Below the pieces are notes generated by a model. That model did no database searches, was not told the origin of the DNA, and saw only the letters and a program-made list of their open reading frames with translations. DNA of 64,000 nucleotides from Belnapia mucosa. GTDB taxonomy: Bacteria > Pseudomonadota > Alphaproteobacteria > Acetobacterales > Acetobacteraceae. The first letter of the stretch is position 1, and every line of letters starts with the position of its first letter. Positions 7,752 through 15,981 of this stretch are shown piece after piece. The stretch is taken from assembly GCF_016775475.1 (NCBI RefSeq), contig NZ_JAEUXJ010000014.1, positions 1 through 64,000 of the forward strand, written 5' to 3'. The translations under genes and the position numbers were made by a program.

Positions 7752-9631
7752 GCGGCGTGATCACCCCCGCCGAAGCGCGCGCCGAGCCCCGGCCCGGCCG
7801 CCCCGCCGCGCCCCCCGGCCTGGTCCTGCAACGCCTCCTGCTCGACCGTCCGGCGCCTTTGCGCGACCTCTACTGGCAGGCCAGCGGCCGGCGCGGCGCG
7901 GCGCCGGTCACGGTGGAGGCCGGCGCGTTGCGGCTGCCGGCCGGCACCACCCTCTCCTTCGACACCTATTTCAACGCGCTGTTCGAGGGTGCCTGGCAGG
8001 CCGCGGCGCAGCCCGGGCGGCTGAGCCTCGAGCTCGACGCCTCCGGCAGCCTCGCACTGCGCGTGGCCCGGCGGGTGCCGGAGGTCGGCACCGTCACCCT
8101 GGCCGAATGCTGCCTGGAGGCGATGGACGGCCCCGTCACCCTCGACCTGCCGCCGCCGCCCGCCCATCCCCGCGCCGCCGGGCGGGTCTTCCTCGAGGTC
8201 ACGGCGCTTGCCCCCGGCGCCACCCTGCGCGCCGCCCGCTGGCGCTGCCCGGATGCGGTGCCGGCGCCGGTCGGCCTCGCCCTGGTCTTCTGCACCTTCA
8301 ACCGCGAGGCCGATCTCGCTCGGGTCCTCGCCAGCATCGCCGCCGATGCCGAGGCGCTGGCCGCCGTGGCCCGGATCTTCGTCGTCAACCAGGGCCGGCC
8401 CGGCCTCGCCGCGCATCCGGCCATGGCCGGCCTGCCGGCGCGGCTGCGCCAGCGGCTGGAGGTGATCGAGCAGGGGAATTTCGGCGGCGTCGGCGGCTTC
8501 ACCCGCGGCATGCTGGCAGCGCGGGAGATGCCAGGCGCCACCCATGTGCTGCTGATGGATGACGATGTGGTGCTGGAGCCCGAGAGCCTGCGCCGCGCCG
8601 CCGCCTTCTTCGCCATCGCCCGGCCCGATACGGCACTCGGCGGGCATATGCTCGACCTGCTGCAGCCGACCCGGCTCTATGAGGCGGGGGCACGCATCAA
8701 TCCCGGCAACTGGGCGCTGGAGCCGCTGCGCTTCCACCTGGCCATCGCCCGCCGCGGCGGGCTCGATGCGCTGCACCAGCCGGAGCCGATGCATTACAAT
8801 GGCTGGTGGATGTTCGGCCTGCCGCTGGCGATGCTGGACAGGGCCGGGCTGCCGCTGCCCTGCTTCATCCGCGGGGACGATGTGGAATTCGGCCGGCGCC
8901 TGCATGATGCCGGCATCCACACTGCCTCGCTGCCCGGCATCGCGGTCTGGCACGAGCCCTTCTACATGCGGCTCGGCGGCTGGCAGCTCTATTACGAGAC
9001 GCGCAACATGCTGATCGCCGCGGCGCTGCACTTCCCGCGCTCCGGCCGTGGCCTTGCCGTGCTGCTGCTGAAGCGGCTGCTCGGCCAGCTCCTCACCTAT
9101 CGCTACTACAGCGCGGCGCTGATCCTGCGCGGAGCGGAGGACTATCTGCGCGGCCCCGCGGTGCTGGAGGAGGCGCCCTGGGCGCTGCATGCCTCGCTGG
9201 AGCGGGAGAAGGAGCGTTTCCCGCCGGTGACCGTGGCAGCGGAACAAGTGGCGCCGCCGCTGCGGCCGGGGCCGGATCCGCGCGGCCGGGCGCGCTACTT
9301 CGCCCGCCTCGCCCGCGCCATGCTGCGCAACACCCTGCGCCCTGCCCCGGCCGCGCCCGCGGCCGTGCGAGTCCCGATCGGGGACCTGGTCTGGTTCCGC
9401 CTGATGCGGCACGACCTGGTCGTCGCCGATACCGGCTGGGAGACGCGGCTGCCGGCCTTCCGCCGCGACCGGGCCGCCTTCCGCAGCCTGCTGGCGGAGG
9501 GCCTGCGGCTCGCGCTGCGGCTGGCGCGTGAGGCAGCGCCGGTCGGCGCGGCCTGGCAGGCGGCGCGGCCCCGCCTCACCTCGCCGGCCTTCTGGCGCTC
9601 CTATCTCGGCATCGACCCGGCCGGGGACTGA
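7748..9631 (+). CDS. GT2 glycosyltransferase, GlfT2-like (putative polymerising galactofuranosyltransferase)
   Basis: A 627-residue protein, close to mycobacterial GlfT2 (about 637), with the same order of parts. An N-terminal beta-rich domain (about 1-170, containing TLSFDTYFNALFEG) is followed by a GT-A core (VGLALVFCTFNREADL, EQGNFGGVGGFTRG), the DDD metal site at Asp271-273 (LLMDDDVVLEP), a tandem Trp at 353-354 (YNGWWMFGLP), IRGDDVEFGRRL, and the conserved His402 (VWHEPFYM). A helical C-terminal region completes it. GlfT2 enzymes extend galactofuranose chains from UDP-Galf at the membrane. Translation is coupled to the upstream gene by the ATGA overlap. Other GT2 polymer synthases are possible, but the motif set is specific. 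Confidence 0.75.
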   Translation: MSGVITPAEARAEPRPGRPAAPPGLVLQRLLLDRPAPLRDLYWQASGRRGAAPVTVEAGALRLPAGTTLSFDTYFNALFEGAWQAAAQPGRLSLELDASGSLALRVARRVPEVGTVTLAECCLEAMDGPVTLDLPPPPAHPRAAGRVFLEVTALAPGATLRAARWRCPDAVPAPVGLALVFCTFNREADLARVLASIAADAEALAAVARIFVVNQGRPGLAAHPAMAGLPARLRQRLEVIEQGNFGGVGGFTRGMLAAREMPGATHVLLMDDDVVLEPESLRRAAAFFAIARPDTALGGHMLDLLQPTRLYEAGARINPGNWALEPLRFHLAIARRGGLDALHQPEPMHYNGWWMFGLPLAMLDRAGLPLPCFIRGDDVEFGRRLHDAGIHTASLPGIAVWHEPFYMRLGGWQLYYETRNMLIAAALHFPRSGRGLAVLLLKRLLGQLLTYRYYSAALILRGAEDYLRGPAVLEEAPWALHASLEREKERFPPVTVAAEQVAPPLRPGPDPRGRARYFARLARAMLRNTLRPAPAAPAAVRVPIGDLVWFRLMRHDLVVADTGWETRLPAFRRDRAAFRSLLAEGLRLALRLAREAAPVGAAWQAARPRLTSPAFWRSYLGIDPAGD

Positions 9632-9689
9632 TCCCGCGAGGAGTGGACATGCCCGCCGCCTGCCGCGACAGTCGCCGGCGGAGGCTCCC

Positions 9690-10355
9690 ATGGAAGAAGG
9701 CCAGATCGCCGCCCGCCCTCGTCCGCTCGCGGATCGTGCCGCCTGGCCGCTGGCGCCCGGTCTCTACCCGCTCGCCCTCGGCGGCGCGCGGGATGGGCTG
9801 CTGCGCGTGCCGGAAGGTGCCGGCGAGGGCCCGCTGCCGCTGATCCTGATGCTGCACGGCGCCGGCGGCAGCCCGGGCGGAACGCTCGCCCGCATCGCCC
9901 CCATTGCCGATGCCGCCCTGGTCGTGCTTCCGGCCAGCACCGGCACCAGCTGGGACGTGCTGGAGGAGGGCTACGGCCCCGATATCGCGCGGATCGACGC
10001 CGCGTTGGCGGACGTCTTCGCCACCTGGCCCATCGACCCGCAGCGGGTGGCCGCTGCTGGCTTTTCTGACGGCGCTTCCTATGCGCTCTCGATCGCCATG
10101 ATGAATGGCGCGCTTTTCACCCATGCGCTGGCCTTCTCGCCCGGCTTCGCCGCGCCGGTGCGGATCGAGGGCAAGCCGCGCCTCTTCCTCAGCCACGGCA
10201 CCGCGGACCGGGTGCTGTCCATCGACCATTGCAGCCGCCGCTTGGCGCCGAAGCTGAAGCGCGCCGGCTATCCGCTGGCCTATCTCGAATTCGAGGGCGG
10301 GCACGAAGTGCCGGAGGCGATCGCGCACCGCGCACTGGACTGGCTGCTGGCCTGA
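9690..10355 (+). CDS. Alpha/beta-hydrolase (esterase, poly-hydroxybutyrate-depolymerase-like)
   Basis: A 221-residue serine hydrolase. An oxyanion-hole stretch (LILMLHGAGGSPGG) precedes the nucleophile elbow GFSDGAS (GxSxG). The acid/His end is LFLSHGTADRVL and FEGGHEVPEAI, giving a plausible Ser-Asp-His triad. This is the phospholipase/carboxylesterase or dienelactone-hydrolase-like group. No signal peptide is seen, so it is probably cytoplasmic. The start at ATG 9690 follows a GGAG site. It lies 58 bases after the GlfT2-like gene and 13 bases before NnrU; the substrate is unknown. Confidence 0.75.
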   Translation: MEEGQIAARPRPLADRAAWPLAPGLYPLALGGARDGLLRVPEGAGEGPLPLILMLHGAGGSPGGTLARIAPIADAALVVLPASTGTSWDVLEEGYGPDIARIDAALADVFATWPIDPQRVAAAGFSDGASYALSIAMMNGALFTHALAFSPGFAAPVRIEGKPRLFLSHGTADRVLSIDHCSRRLAPKLKRAGYPLAYLEFEGGHEVPEAIAHRALDWLLA

Positions 10356-10368
10356 CAGGGGGAGAACG

Positions 10369-11049
10369 ATGCTGGCCGTCGCGGCACTGGTCTGGATCGG
10401 CGTCCATGTCGGCATCGCCGGCACGCGGCTGCGCGGGGTGATCGCCGCCCGCCTCGGCGAGGGCGGGTTCCGCATCGCCTTCTCCCTCGCCTCCGTCGCC
10501 GCGATCCTCGTCCTCATCCGTGCCTGGCGGGCGGCGGAGACGACGCCGCTCTGGTTTGCGCCCGGCTGGCTGCGCTGGGTGCTGGCGCTGGCGATGCTGC
10601 CGGCCTTCATCCTCTTCGTCGCCTCGGTGGCGAAGCCCAACCCCACCGCGGTCGGCGGCGAGGCCCGGCTCGGCGACGAGGTGCGGGGGATCCAGCGCGT
10701 GACCCGCCACCCGATGCTCTGGTCCTTCGCGCTCTGGGCGGCGCTCCACATGATCGGCAATGGCGATACGGCGGCGCTGGTCTTCTTCGGTGCCTTCCTC
10801 GTTACCGCCATCGCCGGCATGCCGAGCATCGATACCAAGCTGGCGCGGCGCGCGCCGGCGCAATGGGCGCGGCTGGCGGCGGAGACCTCGATCCTCCCCT
10901 TCGGCGCCATCCTCGCCGGGCGGAACCGGCTGGTGCTGCGTGAGATCGGCTGGGTGCCGCCGGTGCTCGGCACGCTGGCCTGGGCGGCGATGCTGCATTT
11001 CCACGGCCGGATCATTGGCGTATCGCCCCTGCTGATGGGCGCGCCGTGA
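10369..11049 (+). CDS. NnrU family membrane protein
   Basis: A 226-residue protein with about five to six membrane helices and the family hallmarks VWIGVHVGIAGTRLR at the N-terminus, RGIQRVTRHPMLWSFALWA (the RHP motif) and a second half ending in LHFHGRIIGVSPL. NnrU proteins were named for genes needed for nitrite/nitric-oxide reduction in denitrifiers, but they are widespread in alphaproteobacteria without denitrification and are related to isoprenylcysteine-methyltransferase-like membrane proteins. No denitrification genes are in the window. A GGGGGAG ribosome-binding site precedes the ATG. Confidence 0.85.
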   Translation: MLAVAALVWIGVHVGIAGTRLRGVIAARLGEGGFRIAFSLASVAAILVLIRAWRAAETTPLWFAPGWLRWVLALAMLPAFILFVASVAKPNPTAVGGEARLGDEVRGIQRVTRHPMLWSFALWAALHMIGNGDTAALVFFGAFLVTAIAGMPSIDTKLARRAPAQWARLAAETSILPFGAILAGRNRLVLREIGWVPPVLGTLAWAAMLHFHGRIIGVSPLLMGAP

Positions 11050-11081
11050 CGCCCGCCTGACCACCAAGGGGAGGACATACA

Positions 11082-11891
11082 ATGCCCGAGATCGCCGAGA
11101 ACCTGGCCGGCAAGGTCGCCATCGTCACCGGCGCCGGCTCCCGCCCAGGCGAGGGGGTTGGGAATGGCCGCGCCACCGCCATCCTGCTCGCCCGCGCCGG
11201 GGCCCGGCTGGTGCTGGCCGATGCGATGGCGGACTGGGCCGAGGAGACGCGGCGGCTGATCGAGGCCGAGGGCGGCGAGGCCATCACCTGCGCCGCGGAC
11301 GTGACCCGGCCCGAGCAATGCCGCGGCATCGTCGCGGCGGCGACGGATCGCTGGGGTCGGCTCGACGTGCTGGTGAACAATGTCGGCATCGGCGGGCCGA
11401 AGGGCACGGCCGAGGATGTGGACCCGGAGGCCTGGGCGCAGGGTCTGCTGGTGAACGTCACCTCCATGATGCTGATGGCGAAATACGCGGTGCCGGCGAT
11501 GCGCGCGGCGGGCGGCGGCTCCATTGTCAATATCGGCTCGGTCGCCGGGCTGCGCGGCGGCCATCCCAACCTGCTCTATCCCACCAGCAAGGGCGCGGTG
11601 GTGAACATGACCCGCGCCATGGCGGTGCACCACGCGGCGGACGGCATCCGCGTCAACTGCATCTGCCCCGGCATGGTCTACACGCCGATGGTCCAGGCTG
11701 GCGGCATGACGCCGGCGAAGCGCGATGCGCGGCGCCGGCGCAGCGTGCTGCAGACCGAGGGCACCGGCTGGGATGTCGGCGCGGCGGTGGTGTTCCTGTG
11801 CGGCGGCAATGCCCGCTGGATGACGGGGGCGATCGTCCCGGTCGATGCCGGCGCGACCGCGATCGCGGCGCTGCCGGATGAGATGGTGTAG
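11082..11891 (+). CDS. SDR-family NAD(P)-dependent oxidoreductase
   Basis: A 269-residue classical short-chain dehydrogenase. The nucleotide-binding glycine motif near residue 18 is stretched (VTGAGSRPGEGVGNGRATA), longer than the usual TGxxxGxG. NNVG follows at about residue 103, then catalytic Ser (NIGSVAG) and the Tyr-x-x-x-Lys pair (YPTSK). The substrate is unknown. The gene starts 32 bases after nnrU behind a GGGGAGG site, so the esterase, nnrU and this gene could share a transcript. It converges three bases from the next minus-strand gene. Confidence 0.85.
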   Translation: MPEIAENLAGKVAIVTGAGSRPGEGVGNGRATAILLARAGARLVLADAMADWAEETRRLIEAEGGEAITCAADVTRPEQCRGIVAAATDRWGRLDVLVNNVGIGGPKGTAEDVDPEAWAQGLLVNVTSMMLMAKYAVPAMRAAGGGSIVNIGSVAGLRGGHPNLLYPTSKGAVVNMTRAMAVHHAADGIRVNCICPGMVYTPMVQAGGMTPAKRDARRRRSVLQTEGTGWDVGAAVVFLCGGNARWMTGAIVPVDAGATAIAALPDEMV

Positions 11892-11894
11892 GGC

Positions 11895-12200
11895 CTAGAT
11901 CACCATCTCCCGCAGCCAGCGCCCGGCCCGGAGCACGGCCCGCAGCGCGGCGAGGAGGAAGACCAGGGCGAAGACCAGCAGGCCCAGCTTCGCCAGCACG
12001 TCCCAGGGCGCCGGCAGCCCGTTGGTCGCGGCCAGCAGGCTCCCGGCGCTGTAGCTGGCGGGATGGAGCCAGTGCTCGACCTGCGGCTCGCTCAGCCCGA
12101 GCGCCTCATGATGGCCGAGAAGCCAGGGGCGCAGGGGTTCCAGCGCGCCATGCTGGGCGGCCAGGATCACGGCCAGCACGGCCAAGCACAGAACAAACAT
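11895..12200 (-). CDS. Small membrane protein of unknown function
   Basis: A 101-residue protein with a hydrophobic N-terminal helix (MFVLCLAVLAVILAAQHG) and a second helix near residues 68-88 (LAKLGLLVFALVFLLAALRA). A mildly polar loop with two Trp lies between, and the C-terminus is Arg-rich. I do not recognise a family. Codon bias matches the neighbours. It is convergent with the SDR gene and lies between single-gene units. Confidence 0.6.
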   Translation of the reverse strand: MFVLCLAVLAVILAAQHGALEPLRPWLLGHHEALGLSEPQVEHWLHPASYSAGSLLAATNGLPAPWDVLAKLGLLVFALVFLLAALRAVLRAGRWLREMVI

Positions 12201-12289
12201 GAGCCCACTCGGAATTCGTCAGCCGCAATGATCTAAGCAACAGAAACTATTCAGAAATCGTGTCACGCCGATGCGGTGCAGCATAGTCC

Positions 12290-12991
12290 TTATTGGGCAT
12301 CATGGAAGATGATCCCGAGCGTATGCCGCGTCCCGCTGCGGATGCGGCTCACCCCATGGCGCATTGCCACCCGGTAGTCGCCCCGCGTGCCGCGCATCGG
12401 CCGCTGCGCCACGGCAAAGACCGCCGCCTCGCCCAGCGCGAGCGGCACCACCTCGGCACGGGACTGCATGCGTGGCCGCTGCTCGGTCAGGACGAATTCG
12501 CCGCCCGTGAAATCCTCCCCGGGCGCCGAGAGCAGGACCACCACCTGCAGGGGAAAGACATGCTCGCCATAGAGGTCCTGGTGCAGGCAATTATAGTCCT
12601 CTGGCCCGTAGCGCAGCAGCAGCGGCGTCGGCCGCGCCTGGCCGGCGGCATGGCAGCGGGCGAGGAATTCGGCATGCGTCGCCGGATAGCGCACCGGCAG
12701 CCCCATCCTTTCGTTCCAGCGGTTCGCCACCGGCGCCAGGCGCGGGTAGAGCGCCTCCCGCAGGGCCTGCACCCGCTCCGGCAGGGGATAGGCGAAATAC
12801 TGGTATTCGCCCCGCCCATAGCCGTGGCGCGCCATCACCACCCGGCTGCGGAAGCGGCCGCCATCCTCATAGAGCGCGGCCAGCGCCCGGCATTCCTCCG
12901 GCGCCAGCAGCGGGCCGAGCCGCGCCACCCCCGCCGCATCCAGCGCCGCCTCCGCCGCCGCCCAGTCGATCCCCTGCATTGCTTGGTGCAT
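12290..12991 (-). CDS. 2OG-Fe(II) oxygenase (prolyl-hydroxylase-like)
   Basis: A 233-residue double-stranded beta-helix oxygenase. The iron-binding HxD is at 138-140 (CLHQDLYGEHVFPLQ), the distal His about residue 212 (AMRHGVSRIRSG), and the 2-oxoglutarate-binding Arg follows in RSGTRHTLGIIFHD. GGEFVLTEQRPRMQSR is typical of the family. Such enzymes hydroxylate amino-acid residues or small molecules using O2 and 2-oxoglutarate; the substrate is not readable. The start is placed at ATG 12991, with a second ATG 12 bases in as the alternative. It is divergent from gpmI. Confidence 0.85.
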   Translation of the reverse strand: MHQAMQGIDWAAAEAALDAAGVARLGPLLAPEECRALAALYEDGGRFRSRVVMARHGYGRGEYQYFAYPLPERVQALREALYPRLAPVANRWNERMGLPVRYPATHAEFLARCHAAGQARPTPLLLRYGPEDYNCLHQDLYGEHVFPLQVVVLLSAPGEDFTGGEFVLTEQRPRMQSRAEVVPLALGEAAVFAVAQRPMRGTRGDYRVAMRHGVSRIRSGTRHTLGIIFHDAQ

Positions 12992-13103
12992 CCCTCTGGC
13001 CTCCTCCCCGCGCTTCTGGACGTGATCGCCCGCCCCCGCCTGCCGCCCGTTGCGCCGGCATGGCGCCGGGTCTAGGTCGGGTGGCGCCAGAGAGGAGCCT
13101 GCC

Positions 13104-14633
13104 ATGCCCGCACCCCGCCCCGTGATGCTCACCATCCTCGATGGCTGGGGCTGGCGCGAGGAAGAGGCGGATAATGCCGTGCGCCTGGCCAACACGCCGG
13201 TTTTCGACGCGCTCTGGGCCACCGGGCCGCATGCCTTCCTCCGCACCTCCGGTCGCGATGTCGGTCTGCCGGATGGGCAGATGGGCAATTCCGAGGTCGG
13301 GCACCTCAATCTCGGCGCCGGCCGGGTGGTGATGCAGGACCTGCCGCGGATCGATGCCGCCGTCGCCGATGGCTCGCTCGGCAAACTGCCGTCGCTGACG
13401 GACCTGATCGCGGCGCTGCGCGGAACGGGAGGCACCTGCCACCTGCTCGGCCTGCTCTCCCCGGGCGGCGTCCATAGCCACCAGGCCCATGCCGCGGCTC
13501 TGGCCCGGGTGCTGAGCGAGGCCGGCATCCCGACCGCCTTCCACGGCTTCACCGATGGCCGCGACACCCCGCCCGAGGCCTCGCCCGGCTATCTCGCCAC
13601 CCTGCGCCAGGCGACGGGCAGCCTGCCCGGTTTCCGCATCGCCACCCTCACCGGCCGCTACTTCGCCATGGACCGCGACCATCGCTGGGAACGCGTCGGC
13701 CAGGCCTGGCGCGCGCTGGTCCTGGCCGAGGGCGAGCATGCCCCCGATGCCGAGGCCGCCATCGCCGCCGCCCATGCGAAGAAGGTCACGGACGAGTTCA
13801 TCCCCGCCACCGTGATCGGCGACTATGCCAGCATGCGCGACGGCGACGGGCTGCTCTGCTTCAATTTCCGCGCCGACCGGGTGCGGGAGATCCTGGATGC
13901 CCTGCTGGAGCCCGATTTCACCGGCTTCGAGCGTCCGCGCGTGCCGCGCTTCGCCGCCGCGGTCGGCATGACGGAGTATTCCGAGGGCCTCAGCCACCGC
14001 CTCGCCACCCTCTTCCCGCCGCAGCCGATGCAGGATCTGCTGGCCGAGGTCGTCTCCCGCGCCGGGCTGCGCCAGCTCCATGCCGCCGAGACGGAGAAGT
14101 ATCCGCACGTCACCTTCTTCCTGAATGGCGGGCAGGAGCCGCCCTATCCCGGCGAGGACCGGATCATGGTCCCCTCCCCCAAGGTCGCCACCTACGACCT
14201 CCAGCCGGAGATGTCGGCGCCGGAGCTCTGCGAGAAGGTCGTCGCCGCGATCAACACCGGCACCTATGACCTGGTGGTGCTGAACTTCGCCAATCCGGAC
14301 ATGGTCGGCCATACCGGCAGCCTGCCAGCGGCGATCAAGGCGGTGGAGACGGTGGATGCGGCGCTCGGCCGCATCGTCGAGGCGGTGAAGGCCGGGGGCG
14401 GCGCCCTGCTGGTCACCGCCGACCACGGCAATTGCGAGCTGATGAAGGACCCCGTGACCGGCGGCCCGCATACCGCCCATACCACCAACCCGGTGCCGGT
14501 CCTGCTGGTGAACGGCCCGCCCGGTGCCACGCTGGCGGATGGGCGGCTGGCCGATGTGGCGCCGACCCTGCTGGAGCTGATGGGCCAGCCCCAGCCGGCG
14601 GCGATGACCGGGGTCTCGCTGCTCCGCCGCTGA
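13104..14633 (+). CDS. gpmI: 2,3-bisphosphoglycerate-independent phosphoglycerate mutase
   Basis: A 509-residue enzyme interconverting 3- and 2-phosphoglycerate in glycolysis and gluconeogenesis. The N-terminus carries the metal site LTILDGWGWREEE and the phosphoserine-type nucleophile region MGNSEVGHLNLGAGR. The phosphotransferase insert includes FTDGRDTPP and the C-terminal metal ligands are LNFANPDMVGHTG and TADHGNCE. Length matches bacterial iPGMs (about 510). The ATG at 13104 has AGAGGAG ahead. Its stop overlaps the next start by one base. It heads a long plus-strand run that includes ctpA and rppH, an alphaproteobacterial arrangement. Confidence 0.97.
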   Translation: MPAPRPVMLTILDGWGWREEEADNAVRLANTPVFDALWATGPHAFLRTSGRDVGLPDGQMGNSEVGHLNLGAGRVVMQDLPRIDAAVADGSLGKLPSLTDLIAALRGTGGTCHLLGLLSPGGVHSHQAHAAALARVLSEAGIPTAFHGFTDGRDTPPEASPGYLATLRQATGSLPGFRIATLTGRYFAMDRDHRWERVGQAWRALVLAEGEHAPDAEAAIAAAHAKKVTDEFIPATVIGDYASMRDGDGLLCFNFRADRVREILDALLEPDFTGFERPRVPRFAAAVGMTEYSEGLSHRLATLFPPQPMQDLLAEVVSRAGLRQLHAAETEKYPHVTFFLNGGQEPPYPGEDRIMVPSPKVATYDLQPEMSAPELCEKVVAAINTGTYDLVVLNFANPDMVGHTGSLPAAIKAVETVDAALGRIVEAVKAGGGALLVTADHGNCELMKDPVTGGPHTAHTTNPVPVLLVNGPPGATLADGRLADVAPTLLELMGQPQPAAMTGVSLLRR

Positions 14634-15892
14634 TGCGCCTCCGCACGGCCGGACTGCTCGCGCTGGTGCTGCTGCCGCCCCTCGCGGTCAGCGCCCAGCC
14701 AACGCCCGGGGCCGTGCACGAGGCCCAGCGCGCCGCCCAGGCCGCGCGCGAGGCGGCCGAGGCCGCCGCCCGCGCCAGCCGCGCCGCCGCCGCCGAGGAG
14801 CGGCGCCTGGCCGAGCGCCGGGTCGAGGCCGCCCGCCGTGCCCAGGCCGCCGATGCCCGGCTGGAGGAGGCCGAGGGGCGCAGCGCCGCCGCCGAGGCCG
14901 CCGCCCGCGAGGCCCGCGCCGGCAGCCGCGCCCAGGCCGAGGCCCTGGCGCCGCTGCTGCCGCTGATGCTCCGCCTCGGCCTCTGGCCGGCGGAATCCCT
15001 GCTCGCCGTGCCCGGCCCGCCGGAGGACCGGCTGCGCGGCCTGCTCGTGCTCCAGGCCCTGTCGCATCAGCTCGCCACCGAGGCCGGCAATCTCCGCGCC
15101 GCCGAGGCCGAGGCCGCCCGCCGTGCCGCCGCCGCGGCGCGCGAGGCCGCCGCCCTGCGCGAGGCCGAGGCCAATGCCCGCACCGCCTCCGCCGCGCTGG
15201 AGGCCGAGCTGCGGGCGGCGCGGGAGCGCCGGGCCGGCGCCGAGGATGCCGAGGCCGAGGCGGCCCGGCGCGCCGCCACCATCGCCGCCCGGGCCGGCGA
15301 CCTCGAAAGCGCCCTCGCCCGGCTGCGCCAGGAACAGGCGCGGGCGGCAGCCCGGGAAGCGGCCGAGGCCCGCGCCCGGGAGCGTGCGGCGCGCGAGGCG
15401 GCAGCCAGGGACGCGGCGCGGGAAGCCGCGGCCCGCGACGCAGCCTCGCGAGAGGCAGCGCGCGAGGCCGCCCGCGCCCGCCAGGCGGAGGCCGCCGCCG
15501 CCCGGGTGCCGGAGCCGGCGGCCCCCACCCCCTCGGGCGGTCGCGCCATGCCGGTCGCGGGCCATGTGGTGCGCGAATTCGGTGCCGCCGGGGAAGGCGG
15601 GCCGGCACGCGGGATCACCATCCAGGCCGCCGCCGGCGCGCGGGTGGTCAGCCCCTGCGGCGGCCGAGCCGTCTTCGCCGCACCCTTCCGCAGCTTCGGC
15701 CAATTGGTGATTGTCGATTGCGGCGAAGGCACCCATGTCGTGCTGGCAGGGCTCGATCGGCTGGATACGGGCCCGGGCGAGCGCCTGCTGGCAGGCGAGC
15801 CGGTCGGGGCCCTTGGCGCCGCGCCGCTCTATCTGGAATTGCGGCGCAACGGCCGGCCGGTCGATCCGCGGGCGTGGCTATCCCCGCGTTAA
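14633..15892 (+). CDS. EnvC-like murein hydrolase activator (M23/LytM domain without catalytic ligands)
   Basis: A 419-residue exported protein: signal peptide (about 1-22, ending SAQP), a long Ala/Arg/Glu coiled coil (about 25-290), then a LytM domain. In the LytM part the zinc ligands are absent: where active M23 enzymes have HxGxD this has ARGITIQAAAG, and the closing HxH is replaced by LYLELRRNGRPV. E. coli EnvC is degenerate in the same way and activates amidases rather than cutting peptidoglycan. A role in septal peptidoglycan splitting during division is therefore likely. Translationally coupled to gpmI and followed by ctpA. Confidence 0.85.
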   Translation: MRLRTAGLLALVLLPPLAVSAQPTPGAVHEAQRAAQAAREAAEAAARASRAAAAEERRLAERRVEAARRAQAADARLEEAEGRSAAAEAAAREARAGSRAQAEALAPLLPLMLRLGLWPAESLLAVPGPPEDRLRGLLVLQALSHQLATEAGNLRAAEAEAARRAAAAAREAAALREAEANARTASAALEAELRAARERRAGAEDAEAEAARRAATIAARAGDLESALARLRQEQARAAAREAAEARARERAAREAAARDAAREAAARDAASREAAREAARARQAEAAAARVPEPAAPTPSGGRAMPVAGHVVREFGAAGEGGPARGITIQAAAGARVVSPCGGRAVFAAPFRSFGQLVIVDCGEGTHVVLAGLDRLDTGPGERLLAGEPVGALGAAPLYLELRRNGRPVDPRAWLSPR

Positions 15893-15981
15893 GGTTACTG
15901 GCGCTGACATGGCGCCTGGCTTCGCGTTAGGATGCCAAATCGCGGTGGCGCACCGCAGCGGAAGAAGGATACGGGTGCCGC

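Noticed and set aside
7646..9691. 681-codon open frame on the minus strand opposite the GlfT2-like gene
   Set aside because: A shadow of the plus-strand gene: no recognisable motif, and the plus strand carries a complete glycosyltransferase motif set.
14700..15500. Repeat-like GCGCGCGAGGCC DNA
   Set aside because: Explained by the Ala/Arg/Glu coiled coil of the EnvC-like protein.
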